Shown piece after piece: positions 20,869-29,139 of a stretch of DNA of 64,000 nt (positions are counted from its first letter, which is position 1; the number at the start of each line of letters is the position of its first letter). The stretch covers positions 1-64,000 of the forward strand of contig NZ_PDOD01000003.1 in assembly GCF_003226325.1 (NCBI RefSeq). The letters run 5' to 3'. The DNA comes from Salipaludibacillus keqinensis. Its GTDB lineage: Bacteria > Bacillota > Bacilli > Bacillales > Salisediminibacteriaceae. The notes beneath the pieces were generated by a model. It was given only the letters and a program-made list of their open reading frames with translations. It did not search any database and was not told where the DNA came from. The position numbers and the translations under genes are program-made.

Positions 20869-21357
20869 ATGAAAACGAAACAAATCATAATCTGTTTATT
20901 AATAACATGCATTTTCTTAGGGGCCTGCAATCAGCCGAAGCCTCCTGAGGTTGAAGGGGAAGTGCAAGCTCAGTTTCATACGGAAGTGAAGAGAAAAGAC
21001 TGGGGGAGAAGTTTATTTGGACCAGGGCCTGCTAGCTATGGAACGATTGCAAAACAAGGGGAACCCTACGATCCGGCGACGGAATCTAATGTGACAGGGA
21101 AGAGTTTCCGATCATTAAATACCCCTCGTCAAACGGAGGCGGATGACCAAGAAATGATTGAGAGTGTCATTTATGATATACAAGGAGTCACTCCTGGTAT
21201 GGTCATTTTAATTGGTGGGAGGGCCTGGGTGAATGTCATGTTCGATGAGAATTTAAACCAGCAGCAACAAGATCAGTTAGTGAATGAGATTGAACAGAAA
21301 TTAATAGATGCCAACCCTCGATACGACTATGAGGTTATTGTCAATTTATTTAATTGA
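20869..21357 (+). CDS. YhcN/YlaJ-family sporulation lipoprotein
   Basis: A 162-aa exported lipoprotein. The signal peptide (~1-20) ends in the lipobox FLGAC, so Cys becomes lipidated. The C-terminal half matches the YhcN/YlaJ spore-lipoprotein pattern: DQEMIESVIYDIQGV, GMVILIGGRAWVNVMF, then a charged helix. Such proteins are found in spore or forespore membranes and some affect germination; the exact role is unclear. The ATG at 20869 has AGAGGTGA upstream; an in-frame start at 20818 would put 17 residues before the signal peptide and is rejected. A terminator follows. Confidence 0.82.
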   Translation: MKTKQIIICLLITCIFLGACNQPKPPEVEGEVQAQFHTEVKRKDWGRSLFGPGPASYGTIAKQGEPYDPATESNVTGKSFRSLNTPRQTEADDQEMIESVIYDIQGVTPGMVILIGGRAWVNVMFDENLNQQQQDQLVNEIEQKLIDANPRYDYEVIVNLFN

Positions 21358-21373
21358 AAATGAAAGAACGTAA

Positions 21374-21412
21374 AAGAAACCCTCAGCTTGTTTGAGGGTT
21401 TCTTGACTGTTG
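21374..21412. terminator. Bidirectional terminator between convergent genes
   Basis: An 11-bp stem AAGAAACCCTC/GAGGGTTTCTT between the lipoprotein (+) and the CoA-disulfide reductase (-). T-rich tails occur on both strands. Confidence 0.85.
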
Positions 21413-21426
21413 TTACCTCTTACCTT

Positions 21427-22755
21427 CTAAAGTCGTCTAGCTCCTTGTTGCAAGGGATCCCATGTAGAGTTGTACGGCGGTGCGTAGCTAATATCCAAGT
21501 TTTCCATGTCTTCAGTTGTCATGCGGTGGTAAAGGGCCGTTGCTGCTACATCAATACGCTTATCGACACCACTTTTCCCAACGGCTTGCACGCCTAATAA
21601 CTGGTCCGTTTGTTTATGCTTGATCATCCGCATGAATAATGGGTTGTCACCAGGATAATAGGATGCATGAGGGGCTGTTTCAAAGCCAATGACTTCGTAA
21701 TCGATCTCCAATTCTTTCGCTTCGTTTTCGCCTAATCCTGTTTTTCCGATGGTTAGATCAAAGAACTTTACAATTGATGTGCCAACCATACCCTTAAATG
21801 TTTTCGTGTTTCCGGCTATGTTCGAACCAGCTACTCGTCCTTGTTTATTGGCATGAGTGCCGAGAGGGATGTAATCATTTTTTTCTTTTAAGCGGTGGTA
21901 CTGAGTTGCACAATCCCCTGCAGCGTAAATGTTTTTTACACTCGTTTCCATGTAAGGGTTCACGACGATTGCACCGGTTTCGTGCAAGTGCATCCCAGTG
22001 TTTTTGACGAAATCGCTGTTTGGCTTAACTCCGATGGCGACGATGACCATATCGGCACGGTACTCTCCTTGATCAGTTTGGATCAATTCTACCCGCTGAT
22101 CCCCTTCAAAAGACTTCACTGATTCGCCAAGGACGAGCTCGATCCCTTTCGCTTCAGCTTCTTTCTGAATAAACTCGCTGATTTCTTCGTCATAAACCGT
22201 TCCGAGACGTTCAGATAAATCGATGATCCGAACTTTTTTACCTTGTTCTACGAAGTTCTCAGCTACTTCAAGGCCGATGTATCCTCCTCCAACAACGGTC
22301 ACATTCAGGACGTCTTCTTGCATATCTGTGACGATTTTTTCAGCATCGGGAATGGTTTTCAACACGTGGATGCCTTCTAGCTCGCTTCCATCAAACGAAG
22401 GGAATACAGGAGAAGCGCCACTGGCAATTAAAAGCTTATCGTAAGCTACTTCGAACGGCTCTCCGGAATCTGTGACGATTCCTTTTACTATCTGATTTTC
22501 TCCATCCACATCTTGAACTTCGTGATAGATACGGGCATCAATTCCGTGCTCTTCTTGGAAAACTTCACGCGCTCGAGCAATCAAATCATCACGCTCTTTC
22601 ACAATGCCTCCTATGTAATAAGGTAATCCACATTGAGCGTAGGAGTAAATCGCCCCTTTTTCCAATACGGTTACTTTCCAGTCCGGCTGTGCGCGAACCA
22701 CTTGCATCGCAGCGCTCATTCCGGCAGCGTCTCCGCCTATGATCACCACATTCAT
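21427..22755 (-). CDS. cdr: CoA-disulfide reductase
   Basis: A 442-aa FAD/NAD(P)-dependent disulfide reductase with a single redox Cys. The N-terminal FAD motif is VVIIGGDAAGMSAA; the active Cys (C43) is in SYAQCGLPYYIGG, which distinguishes CoA-disulfide reductases and NADH oxidases of this family; the NAD(P) motif is VVGGGYIGLEVAE and the second FAD segment is IYAAGDCA. It reduces CoA disulfide with NAD(P)H, keeping CoA thiol in a low-glutathione cell. AGGAGGAGA lies 4-5 nt before the ATG. NADH oxidase activity cannot be excluded. No rhodanese domain is fused. Confidence 0.88.
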   Translation of the reverse strand: MNVVIIGGDAAGMSAAMQVVRAQPDWKVTVLEKGAIYSYAQCGLPYYIGGIVKERDDLIARAREVFQEEHGIDARIYHEVQDVDGENQIVKGIVTDSGEPFEVAYDKLLIASGASPVFPSFDGSELEGIHVLKTIPDAEKIVTDMQEDVLNVTVVGGGYIGLEVAENFVEQGKKVRIIDLSERLGTVYDEEISEFIQKEAEAKGIELVLGESVKSFEGDQRVELIQTDQGEYRADMVIVAIGVKPNSDFVKNTGMHLHETGAIVVNPYMETSVKNIYAAGDCATQYHRLKEKNDYIPLGTHANKQGRVAGSNIAGNTKTFKGMVGTSIVKFFDLTIGKTGLGENEAKELEIDYEVIGFETAPHASYYPGDNPLFMRMIKHKQTDQLLGVQAVGKSGVDKRIDVAATALYHRMTTEDMENLDISYAPPYNSTWDPLQQGARRL

Positions 22756-22894
22756 GATATCTCCTCCTCTAAAAAAATATGTAACTGACTCATTAGTTTA
22801 GTATTCCACAAAAAGGACAGAGAAAAACGCATACTTTACGGGGTATGAAAGGCCGTTGATTTATCTTCTCGAAAAAGACCGGTAGAATAACCGA

Positions 22895-22923
22895 TTGCTT
22901 TTCAACCGCTAAGGTCCTATACT
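22895..22923 (+). promoter_or_regulatory. Sigma-A promoter for prfA-prmC
   Basis: TTGCTT - 17 bp - TATACT, about 40 bp upstream of the prfA start and divergent from cdr. Confidence 0.8.
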
Positions 22924-22964
22924 ATAGAAAGACTAAAATGAGTCATTAAAATGAGGTGAAGAAT

Positions 22965-24032
22965 GTGTTTGACCGCCTACAATCTGTAGAAGACCGATAT
23001 GAAAAACTGAACGAATTGTTAATGGATCCTGATGTTATTAGTGATAATAACAAGCTCAGGGAATATTCTAAAGAATCATCGGATTTACAAGACACCGTTG
23101 AAACATATCGAAAGTATAAAGAAGTAAAAGGTCAATTAGCTGATGCTAAAGAGATGCTAAGTGACGGGTTAGATGATGAAATGCGCGAAATGGTTAAAAT
23201 GGAACTGGAAGAATTGGAAGACCTGATTCCTGATTTAGAAGAGAAGTTACGTCTTCTCCTTCTTCCGAAAGACCCAAATGACGACAAGAATGTCATTGTT
23301 GAAGTTCGCGGAGCGGCAGGGGGCGATGAGGCTGCTTTGTTCGCTGGTGACCTTTACCGAATGTATTCTCGTTATGCCGACGCTCAAGGGTGGAAAACAG
23401 AAGTCATTGAATCCAACGAAACAGGGATTGGTGGCTTTAAGGAAGTCATCTTTATGATCAACGGAAAAGGGGCTTATTCTCGTATGAAATATGAGAACGG
23501 TGCTCACCGTGTTCAGCGTGTTCCTTCGACTGAATCTGGGGGACGTATTCATACATCTACAGCAACAGTAGCTGTTTTGGCTGAAGCTGAAGAAGTAGAA
23601 GTAAATATTCACGATAAAGATATTCGAGTAGACACTTTTACGTCTAGTGGCCCGGGAGGACAAAGTGTAAACACGACCATGTCCGCTGTGCGACTAACTC
23701 ACTTACCAACCAACACAGTTGTATCGTGCCAAGATGAAAAATCGCAAATTAAGAACAAAGAGAAAGCGATGAAAGTTTTACGGGCGAGAGTGTATGATAA
23801 GTTCCAAAAGGAAGCCCAAGCAGAATATGATGAACACAGAAAGTCTGCTGTTGGAACTGGAGATCGTTCTGAACGTATTCGTACGTATAATTTCCCGCAA
23901 AGCCGTGTCACCGACCACCGAATCGGTCTGACAATTCAGAAGTTGGATCAAATTCTTGAAGGGAAGCTCGATGAAATCATCGATGCGCTCATCGTTGAAG
24001 AGCAATCCTCTCTCATGGAAAATGCGGAGTAA
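22965..24032 (+). CDS. prfA: Peptide chain release factor 1
   Basis: A 355-aa class I release factor recognising UAA and UAG. It has the N-terminal coiled coil (~1-95), the codon-recognition PxT-type motif (PST in [10 protein letters not shown]) and the catalytic GGQ in [12 protein letters not shown], whose Gln is methylated by PrmC. The GTG at 22965 is 5 nt after AGGTGA and aligns with the start of B. subtilis PrfA; the GTG at 22956 overlaps that site. It is followed 5 bp later by prmC, its modifying enzyme. Confidence 0.97.
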   Translation: MFDRLQSVEDRYEKLNELLMDPDVISDNNKLREYSKESSDLQDTVETYRKYKEVKGQLADAKEMLSDGLDDEMREMVKMELEELEDLIPDLEEKLRLLLLPKDPNDDKNVIVEVRGAAGGDEAALFAGDLYRMYSRYADAQGWKTEVIESNETGIGGFKEVIFMINGKGAYSRMKYENGAHRVQRVPSTESGGRIHTSTATVAVLAEAEEVEVNIHDKDIRVDTFTSSGPGGQSVNTTMSAVRLTHLPTNTVVSCQDEKSQIKNKEKAMKVLRARVYDKFQKEAQAEYDEHRKSAVGTGDRSERIRTYNFPQSRVTDHRIGLTIQKLDQILEGKLDEIIDALIVEEQSSLMENAE

Positions 24033-24037
24033 CAGCG

Positions 24038-24916
24038 ATGAAAAAAACATTTAAAGTATACGAAGCCCTCAAATGGGCTTCGTCTTTTTTAGAAGAGCAT
24101 CATTATGAAAAGGAAATCGGCCACCGACTTTTACAGCACCACACTGGCTGGTCGAGAGCCCGAATGCTTGCAGAGATGCATACCCCGTTAAACGAGGCAG
24201 TAAGCGAGTTTTTTATCGAAGACGTAAGACGGGCAGCATCCGGGATCCCTGTCCAACATATAACCGGAGAAGAAACCTTTTATGGACGAGCTTTCACCGT
24301 TAACGAGCACGTTTTGATTCCCCGTCCGGAAACAGAAGAGCTCATTGAGGCCGTCGTCGAGTCTGTAAATGACATCTTTTCTGGAAAACTGGAGACGGCA
24401 CCGTTGAATATCATCGATGTAGGGACTGGGAGCGGAATCATTGCTATCACCTTGTCTTTAGAGTTGTCACAGAGTCGCGTCCTAGCTTCAGACATCTCCT
24501 CCGAAGGCCTCGCTGTCGCGAAACAGAATGGGATCAACTTAGGTGCCGAGGTAGCTTTTTCTGAAGGAGATTTATTGGACCCGTTTATAACTGCAGGGGA
24601 AAAAGCTTCCGTCATCGTGTCTAATCCTCCTTATATTCCTGAAGGGGACCGGGCAATGATGAAAGAAAACGTGAAAGATCATGAGCCGGAGATGGCCCTT
24701 TTTGCAGGAGTGGACGGACTTGATATTTACCGTCGTCTCGTGAAGCAAATTCCTTATGTTCTTAACCTTCCTGGAGTGGTAGCTTTTGAAATTGGTCATG
24801 ATCAAGGAGAAGCGGTACGAGAACTTCTCTTGAAAGAACTACCGCCTACATCCAACGTGAGAGTGTTGAACGACATGAACGGCAATCAGCGGATTGTCTT
24901 AGCAAAAGTTTGGTAA
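24038..24916 (+). CDS. prmC: Release factor glutamine methyltransferase
   Basis: A 292-aa SAM-dependent N5-glutamine methyltransferase acting on the GGQ motif of release factors. The N-terminal helical domain (~1-85) binds the factor; the C-terminal Rossmann domain has the SAM motif IIDVGTGSGIIAITL and the catalytic NPPY in IVSNPPYIPEG. The ribosome-binding site GGAG overlaps the prfA stop region, indicating translational coupling. Confidence 0.95.
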   Translation: MKKTFKVYEALKWASSFLEEHHYEKEIGHRLLQHHTGWSRARMLAEMHTPLNEAVSEFFIEDVRRAASGIPVQHITGEETFYGRAFTVNEHVLIPRPETEELIEAVVESVNDIFSGKLETAPLNIIDVGTGSGIIAITLSLELSQSRVLASDISSEGLAVAKQNGINLGAEVAFSEGDLLDPFITAGEKASVIVSNPPYIPEGDRAMMKENVKDHEPEMALFAGVDGLDIYRRLVKQIPYVLNLPGVVAFEIGHDQGEAVRELLLKELPPTSNVRVLNDMNGNQRIVLAKVW

Positions 24917-24929
24917 TCAGTTGAGTAAC

Positions 24930-24960
24930 CTTTCTCCTGTACAACGGGAGAAAGTTTTTT
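24930..24960 (+). terminator. Rho-independent terminator after prmC
   Basis: An 8-bp stem CTTTCTCC/GGAGAAAG with a short loop and six Ts. Confidence 0.9.
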
Positions 24961-25016
24961 GTTGTTTAGGGGTAATCCGATCGATGATATTGGGTTGGAT
25001 GTTATCGTGAGCTCAA

Positions 25017-25110
25017 CTGTAGCCAGTTTGAGAGTGACTTTAGTCTGTTTGGAGGTTTTTGTAGTCGATTTGAGGAGTTCTGTATCCAGTTTGAGCTAGT
25101 TTGTAGCCCC
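25017..25110. repeat. Degenerate ~20-24 bp tandem repeat
   Basis: Four to five diverged copies of a unit resembling TGTAGCCAGTTTGAG (for example at 25018, 25083 and the partial 25102, with weaker copies between). It is unrelated to the 51-bp array. Confidence 0.6.
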
Positions 25111-25168
25111 TATAAGTATTTTGCCCACCTTTCAACCACTGCTGTCCGAATTTGTCGGACGAATCATT

Positions 25169-25198
25169 GTTTAGTACCTTTCTCTCGTGCCAACAATG
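25169..25198 (+). promoter_or_regulatory. Candidate sigma-F promoter of spoIIR
   Basis: GTTTA (-35, consensus GYWTA) - 15 bp - GCCAACAATG (-10, consensus GGNNANANTW, with G, both As and T matching). spoIIR is sigma-F dependent in B. subtilis. Confidence 0.5.
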
Positions 25199-25222
25199 AG
25201 TAGCATAAGGGAGGGGATCACC

Positions 25223-25912
25223 ATGTACAAGAAAACTCGATCATTTTTTACGAAGCGCGCTCAATTTTTAACGATGCCATTATACGCTTTTTTTATTATA
25301 TCAATGCTGGTGTTGTCTTGGGAGGCTCATTTCTTCTATCCGAACTATGCCGGGGCATCTACGTTAGCGGTGGTCAGTATGAATGAGAGTAGCCAGGCAG
25401 ACTTTATTCCGGAAGAATCCATTCGACTTCGGATCAAGTCCAATAGCAACTCAGCGGTGGATCAACAGGTGAAAATCAATATCCGAGATGAAGTGAATCG
25501 TCACATATCTGAATGGACTAGTACGATGACAGATCTGGCCGATGCTCGTCATGAAATTGAGACGAGGATGCCGGAACTTGAAACGGTGATTATGAATGAG
25601 TTAGAAAAATTGGGAAAAAAGACTTCATTTCGCGTGTCGCTGGCAGACGTTGACTTTCCCACAAAGCAATATGGAAATCGCGTCTATCCAGCTGGCGAGT
25701 ACGAAGCAGTATTTATTGAACTGGGTGATGGACTTGGGGATAACTGGTGGTGTGTTCTTTTTCCGCCCCTATGTTTCGTAGATTTTGCTGAAGGTAGTGA
25801 TCAACCAGTCGAGGTCGACCAAGAAGAAGAGGAGGAAGAAGAAGAGGTGCAAATCTCCTTCTTCGTTGTAGATGTGGTTCAAAGCCTCTGGGGAAAAATA
25901 ACCGGAGCGTAA
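25223..25912 (+). CDS. spoIIR: Stage II sporulation protein R
   Basis: A 229-aa SpoIIR, the forespore-secreted signal that activates the SpoIIGA protease and so processing of pro-sigma-E in the mother cell. An N-terminal membrane/signal segment (~15-35) is followed by the family core ESIRLRIKSNSNSAVDQQVK and YPAGEYEAVFIELGDG, ending with the conserved NWWCVLFPPLCF. An unusual run of eight glutamates (~residues 206-213), from a GAA/GAG tract near 25830-25846, lies before the C-terminus. The ATG at 25223 follows AAGGGAGGGG; the longer in-frame start at 25187 would begin upstream of this site. Confidence 0.93.
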   Translation: MYKKTRSFFTKRAQFLTMPLYAFFIISMLVLSWEAHFFYPNYAGASTLAVVSMNESSQADFIPEESIRLRIKSNSNSAVDQQVKINIRDEVNRHISEWTSTMTDLADARHEIETRMPELETVIMNELEKLGKKTSFRVSLADVDFPTKQYGNRVYPAGEYEAVFIELGDGLGDNWWCVLFPPLCFVDFAEGSDQPVEVDQEEEEEEEEVQISFFVVDVVQSLWGKITGA

Positions 25913-26028
25913 GATTTATCCACAAATGATCCACAATCCCTCTATGAATCTCTGAAAATAGTCATCATATTCCGTTCCTTTTTGAATAAGCTATAGTACA
26001 AGCTTTAGTTTAGGAAGGAAGGGATACA

Positions 26029-26481
26029 ATGAGTGTCGTGATTCGTGAAGCAGTGGAAGAAGATGTACTGGCTATTCAACATTTTATTAGTAGAGCAGGG
26101 ATTCCTTTAGATTCTGTTCCGCTAGATAGGCAGAAATTCCTTGTAGCTGAAAACGAAGAGAAAGAGTTTGTAGCCACAGCGGCAGTTCAACAAGTAACGG
26201 ATGAAGAAACATTACTCCGTTCGTTTATTGTAGATGGAGGAAAGGTCAATGGCAGTTTTGTCTTGAAAATGCTTGAGACGTGCCTTCAATATGCCTGGCA
26301 AAAAGGGGCAACTACTGTCTATGTGATGGTGAACCAAGCTGGAGATATGCTTGAGAAACTGGGGTTTCAACCGGTATCGCCTGACGAACGATCAGTTGCC
26401 CTCATGAAACTTCCGGAAGTGGTGTCACATCTTGAAGAGGGACGAGTCCTGTATAAACAAACAAACAGTGTGGATAATTAG
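26029..26481 (+). CDS. ywlB: GNAT-family N-acetyltransferase (YwlB-like)
   Basis: A 150-aa single-domain GNAT protein. It starts with the typical IREAVEEDVLAIQHFI, has the strand LLRSFIVDG and the C-terminal segment MLEKLGFQPVSPDERSVALMKL (shown in part), where acetyl-CoA-dependent acetyltransferases carry their helix after GF. The Q/RxxGxG acetyl-CoA loop is degenerate here, so activity is uncertain. It occupies the position of B. subtilis ywlB between spoIIR and ywlC. GGAAGGAAGGG precedes the ATG. A DnaA box overlaps its last codons. Confidence 0.75.
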   Translation: MSVVIREAVEEDVLAIQHFISRAGIPLDSVPLDRQKFLVAENEEKEFVATAAVQQVTDEETLLRSFIVDGGKVNGSFVLKMLETCLQYAWQKGATTVYVMVNQAGDMLEKLGFQPVSPDERSVALMKLPEVVSHLEEGRVLYKQTNSVDN

Positions 26482-26523
26482 TCCACTTATACCCACCCCT
26501 CCACAACGTTATCAACAGAGTTA

Positions 26524-26563
26524 ACAAGGTTATCCACTGCTAAATGTGGATAACCTTGTTTTT
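26524..26563 (+). terminator. Terminator after ywlB containing two DnaA-type boxes
   Basis: A perfect 14-bp stem ACAAGGTTATCCAC/GTGGATAACCTTGT, an 8-nt loop and five Ts. Each arm carries a DnaA-box sequence, one perfect and one with a single mismatch. Confidence 0.92.
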
Positions 26564-26640
26564 GTCGTGAAACCTCCTCGACTCCTATTGACATTATCTC
26601 CAATCAAACGCACAATAATGAACAGCTAGGAGGAACTAAC

Positions 26641-27690
26641 ATGACATATCAACAAAAAAACTATTGGGTTGTGGATAAAACCGTGGATAACTTATCTTCC
26701 ACAGAAGAAATTTTACAAGCGGCCCATCACATACAGCAAAATCACGTCATTGCCTTCCCGACGGAAACGGTTTACGGGCTTGGAGGGAATGCTCAATCAG
26801 ATGAAGCTGTGAACCGTATTTTTAACGCAAAAGGTCGCCCGTCTGACAATCCTCTTATAGTGCATATCTCTGCACAAGAACAACTAGAACAGTATGTTCA
26901 GGAGATTCCAGATCAGGCTAGAAGATTGATGGAAGCCTTTTGGCCAGGCCCATTAACGATTGTGTTTCGTCATAACGGAACGTTATCCACAAAAGTCACA
27001 GCTGGATTAAATACAGTGGCGGTGCGAATGCCCGATCATCCTGTGGCCTTAGCTCTTATTGAAGCAGCCGATCGGCCAATTGCGGCCCCGAGTGCCAACC
27101 GCTCAGGACGCCCTAGCCCTACAACGGCAACGCATGTGCATGATGATTTAAGCGGGCGGATTGCCGGTATTGTGGATGGAGGCCCTACAGGAATAGGGGT
27201 GGAATCTACTGTCGTTGACTGCTCGTCAGAACAAGTGATGATCCTTCGCCCAGGAGGAGTGACTAAAGAAGCCTTGGAGGAAGTCGTGGGGCAAGTGGAT
27301 GTCGACCCTGCTTTAATAGAAATCAATCAGGCTCCTCGCTCCCCAGGAATGAAATATACCCATTATGCTCCGACGGCTCCTCTCATCTTAGTAGATGGAG
27401 ATGTGGATTACTTTTGCGAGCAGATTATACGTGCCCAAGACGACGGGCAGCGGGTTGGAGCTTTGATTACCAATGAGTACTGTGGCATGACAGGCGCCAA
27501 TAAAGAAGTTCTTATGGGAGTGAGCACGGAGTTGTCCACAATTGCTCAACACCTATATGATTCCCTACGCTCTTTTGGGGAAAACGAGGTAGACGTAATT
27601 TTTGCCCAAGTGTTTACTGACTCACACCTTGGAAGTGCAATCATGAACAGGTTAACGAAAGCTGCAGGTGGAACGGTGAGGCGACAATGA
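26641..27690 (+). CDS. ywlC: L-threonylcarbamoyladenylate synthase (Sua5/YwlC)
   Basis: A 349-aa Sua5-type enzyme that makes threonylcarbamoyl-AMP, the precursor for the universal t6A37 tRNA modification. The N-terminal TsaC/YrdC domain (~20-215) has FPTETVYGLGGNA, NAKGRPSDNPLIVH and APSANRSGRPSPT; the linker SPGMKYTHYAP and C-terminal Sua5 domain (~230-349) follow. Full length distinguishes it from short TsaC. Two DnaA-type boxes fall in its first 20 codons and another ~115 codons in. Confidence 0.95.
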   Translation: MTYQQKNYWVVDKTVDNLSSTEEILQAAHHIQQNHVIAFPTETVYGLGGNAQSDEAVNRIFNAKGRPSDNPLIVHISAQEQLEQYVQEIPDQARRLMEAFWPGPLTIVFRHNGTLSTKVTAGLNTVAVRMPDHPVALALIEAADRPIAAPSANRSGRPSPTTATHVHDDLSGRIAGIVDGGPTGIGVESTVVDCSSEQVMILRPGGVTKEALEEVVGQVDVDPALIEINQAPRSPGMKYTHYAPTAPLILVDGDVDYFCEQIIRAQDDGQRVGALITNEYCGMTGANKEVLMGVSTELSTIAQHLYDSLRSFGENEVDVIFAQVFTDSHLGSAIMNRLTKAAGGTVRRQ

Positions 27691-27763
27691 TCTGATCGAA
27701 ATAATCATACTAAACCCCTTTGGACATGCATAAATTAGAGTAGCTAGTCCGAGGGGGGATTTT

Positions 27764-28312
27764 GTGTTAGGCGAACTAATGACAATAGGAATGATGGCAG
27801 TTGCCTTAAGCCTGGATGCCTTTTCAATATCGATCGGCCTTGGATTACTGGGACTTAGATATCGTCGCGTAGCGATGATTGGTTTAGCTGTCGGTGCTTT
27901 TCATGGGGCGATGCCTTTACTAGGATTGTTTATCGGGAGAATTCTCTCGCAATATATGGGGTCGCTGGCTATTTTCATCGGAGGATGCGGTCTAGTCATA
28001 TTAGGCGTGCAGATGATTGTGTCTTCTTTGCGGGAAGATTCAGCACTGTTTTTTTCACCTAAAGGGATCGGTCTGTTTGTTTTTGCCATAAGCGTTAGTT
28101 TAGACAGTTTTTCCGCCGGATTAAGCTTAGGAATGCTTGGTGCAAAAACGTGGGTTACGGTCGTTAGTTTCGCTATGTTCAGTGCGATATTCACGTGGGC
28201 GGGTCTTCTATTAGGAAAACAAGTCGGTCCCCTTGTAGGGAGTCGCGGGGAATGTATCGGTGGTTTTGTTTTGCTCTTGTTTGGGGTAAAAATGATTATA
28301 GGAGCTATTTGA
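27764..28312 (+). CDS. mntP: MntP-family manganese efflux pump (YwlD-like)
   Basis: A 182-aa membrane protein with six predicted transmembrane helices in two repeats of three. The conserved acidic motifs of the family are SLDAFSISIG in helix 1 and SLDSFSAGLSLG in helix 4. MntP proteins export Mn2+. GTG start at 27764 after GAGGGGGGA. It occupies the B. subtilis ywlD position. No manganese riboswitch is visible in the short upstream gap. Confidence 0.85.
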   Translation: MLGELMTIGMMAVALSLDAFSISIGLGLLGLRYRRVAMIGLAVGAFHGAMPLLGLFIGRILSQYMGSLAIFIGGCGLVILGVQMIVSSLREDSALFFSPKGIGLFVFAISVSLDSFSAGLSLGMLGAKTWVTVVSFAMFSAIFTWAGLLLGKQVGPLVGSRGECIGGFVLLLFGVKMIIGAI

Positions 28313-28446
28313 GTAGAATTATCCAATTTTTTCAAGTCAATAAACACGAATGTTTTAGGACTTGTGATAAACTATAATAGGATGTTTGTACTTGAACTGT
28401 CAAAATAAAAAACAATAAACCAACCAATGATGAGGAAGTGAGACGC

Positions 28447-29106
28447 ATGGAGAAAATTCTTTTTGTATGTACAGGCAACACGTGTCGAAGCCCGATTGCG
28501 GAAGCGATATTTGAGCATAAAAAGCAGTCAGAATCCTTTGAAGCAAGGTCCGCCGGTGTTCATGGGATGGAAGGAATGTCCATGTCAGAAGGCTCGAAAT
28601 CCGTTCTTGCGAAACGAGGCATTATGGAAAGTCATCAGTCTAAGAATATCACCGATGAATTGGTCAACTGGTCTGACGTGGTGTTAACTATGACAGAAAA
28701 CCATAAACGAATTGTCGTAGAGCAGTACCCTGAACTAGCGGACAATGTCTATACGTTAAAGGAATTTGTACTAAATGATCCGGACTTGAAAAAGAAGAGG
28801 GAAGATTTGAAGTATCATTTGGCGCAATTGGAATTGAAACGGGCGACGTTTTTAACAGAAAATCAGGCGAAAGTCGAAAAATATAATCAAAAGAAACAAA
28901 TTAATAAACAAACGGAGCTTGAAGAAGAGTTATTGAATCAGCTTCATCCTCATCAAGCGGCGATTGACCGTCTTGAATGGGACTTGCCATCTCTTGATAT
29001 TCGTGATCCTTTTGGGGCCGATCACGAGGAATACGAGCAAACGTATAAAGAGATTGAAGCGGCGATCGATCGATTATTACAGCAGTTAGAGAATACAACA
29101 GAATAA
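28447..29106 (+). CDS. ywlE: Protein-arginine phosphatase YwlE with an extra insertion
   Basis: A 219-aa low-molecular-weight phosphatase, about 70 residues longer than B. subtilis YwlE (150 aa). The catalytic loop CTGNTCRS (C8-S15) includes Thr12, equivalent to the Thr that gives arginine-phosphate specificity, and the catalytic Asp is in RDPFGAD near residue 180. The extra ~65 residues (about 113-175, from LNDPDLKKKRED to RLEWDLP) are charged and look like a helical coiled coil, inserted between TLKEF and the DPFG loop. YwlE reverses McsB arginine phosphorylation that marks proteins for ClpCP. ATG 28447 is 10 nt after GAGGA; an in-frame GTG overlaps the site. Confidence 0.92.
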   Translation: MEKILFVCTGNTCRSPIAEAIFEHKKQSESFEARSAGVHGMEGMSMSEGSKSVLAKRGIMESHQSKNITDELVNWSDVVLTMTENHKRIVVEQYPELADNVYTLKEFVLNDPDLKKKREDLKYHLAQLELKRATFLTENQAKVEKYNQKKQINKQTELEEELLNQLHPHQAAIDRLEWDLPSLDIRDPFGADHEEYEQTYKEIEAAIDRLLQQLENTTE

Positions 29107-29139
29107 TTCAGTTCTTAGGGGAACATACTGGGGGAGAGT

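Larger units (their letters stand above)
24917..25222 (+). other. Intergenic region prmC-spoIIR
   Basis: 306 bp containing the prmC terminator, the degenerate repeat, a GTCCGA/TCGGAC hairpin without T-run (25144-25160) and a sigma-F-like promoter for spoIIR. Confidence 0.5.
25916..26991. promoter_or_regulatory. DnaA-box cluster around ywlB-ywlC
   Basis: Five perfect TTATCCACA 9-mers: 25916-25924 (+), 26469-26477 (-), 26545-26553 (-), 26670-26678 (-) and 26983-26991 (+). One-mismatch copies are at 25927, 26509, 26530, 26682, 27402 and 27532. In B. subtilis ywlC is one of the known chromosomal DnaA-binding clusters outside oriC. The boxes fall both between genes and inside coding sequence. Confidence 0.85.

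Noticed and set aside
26524-26563. Replication origin at the ywlB/ywlC DnaA boxes
   Set aside because: No AT-rich unwinding element with DnaA-trio repeats and no dnaA/dnaN nearby; the known ywlC cluster is a better explanation.
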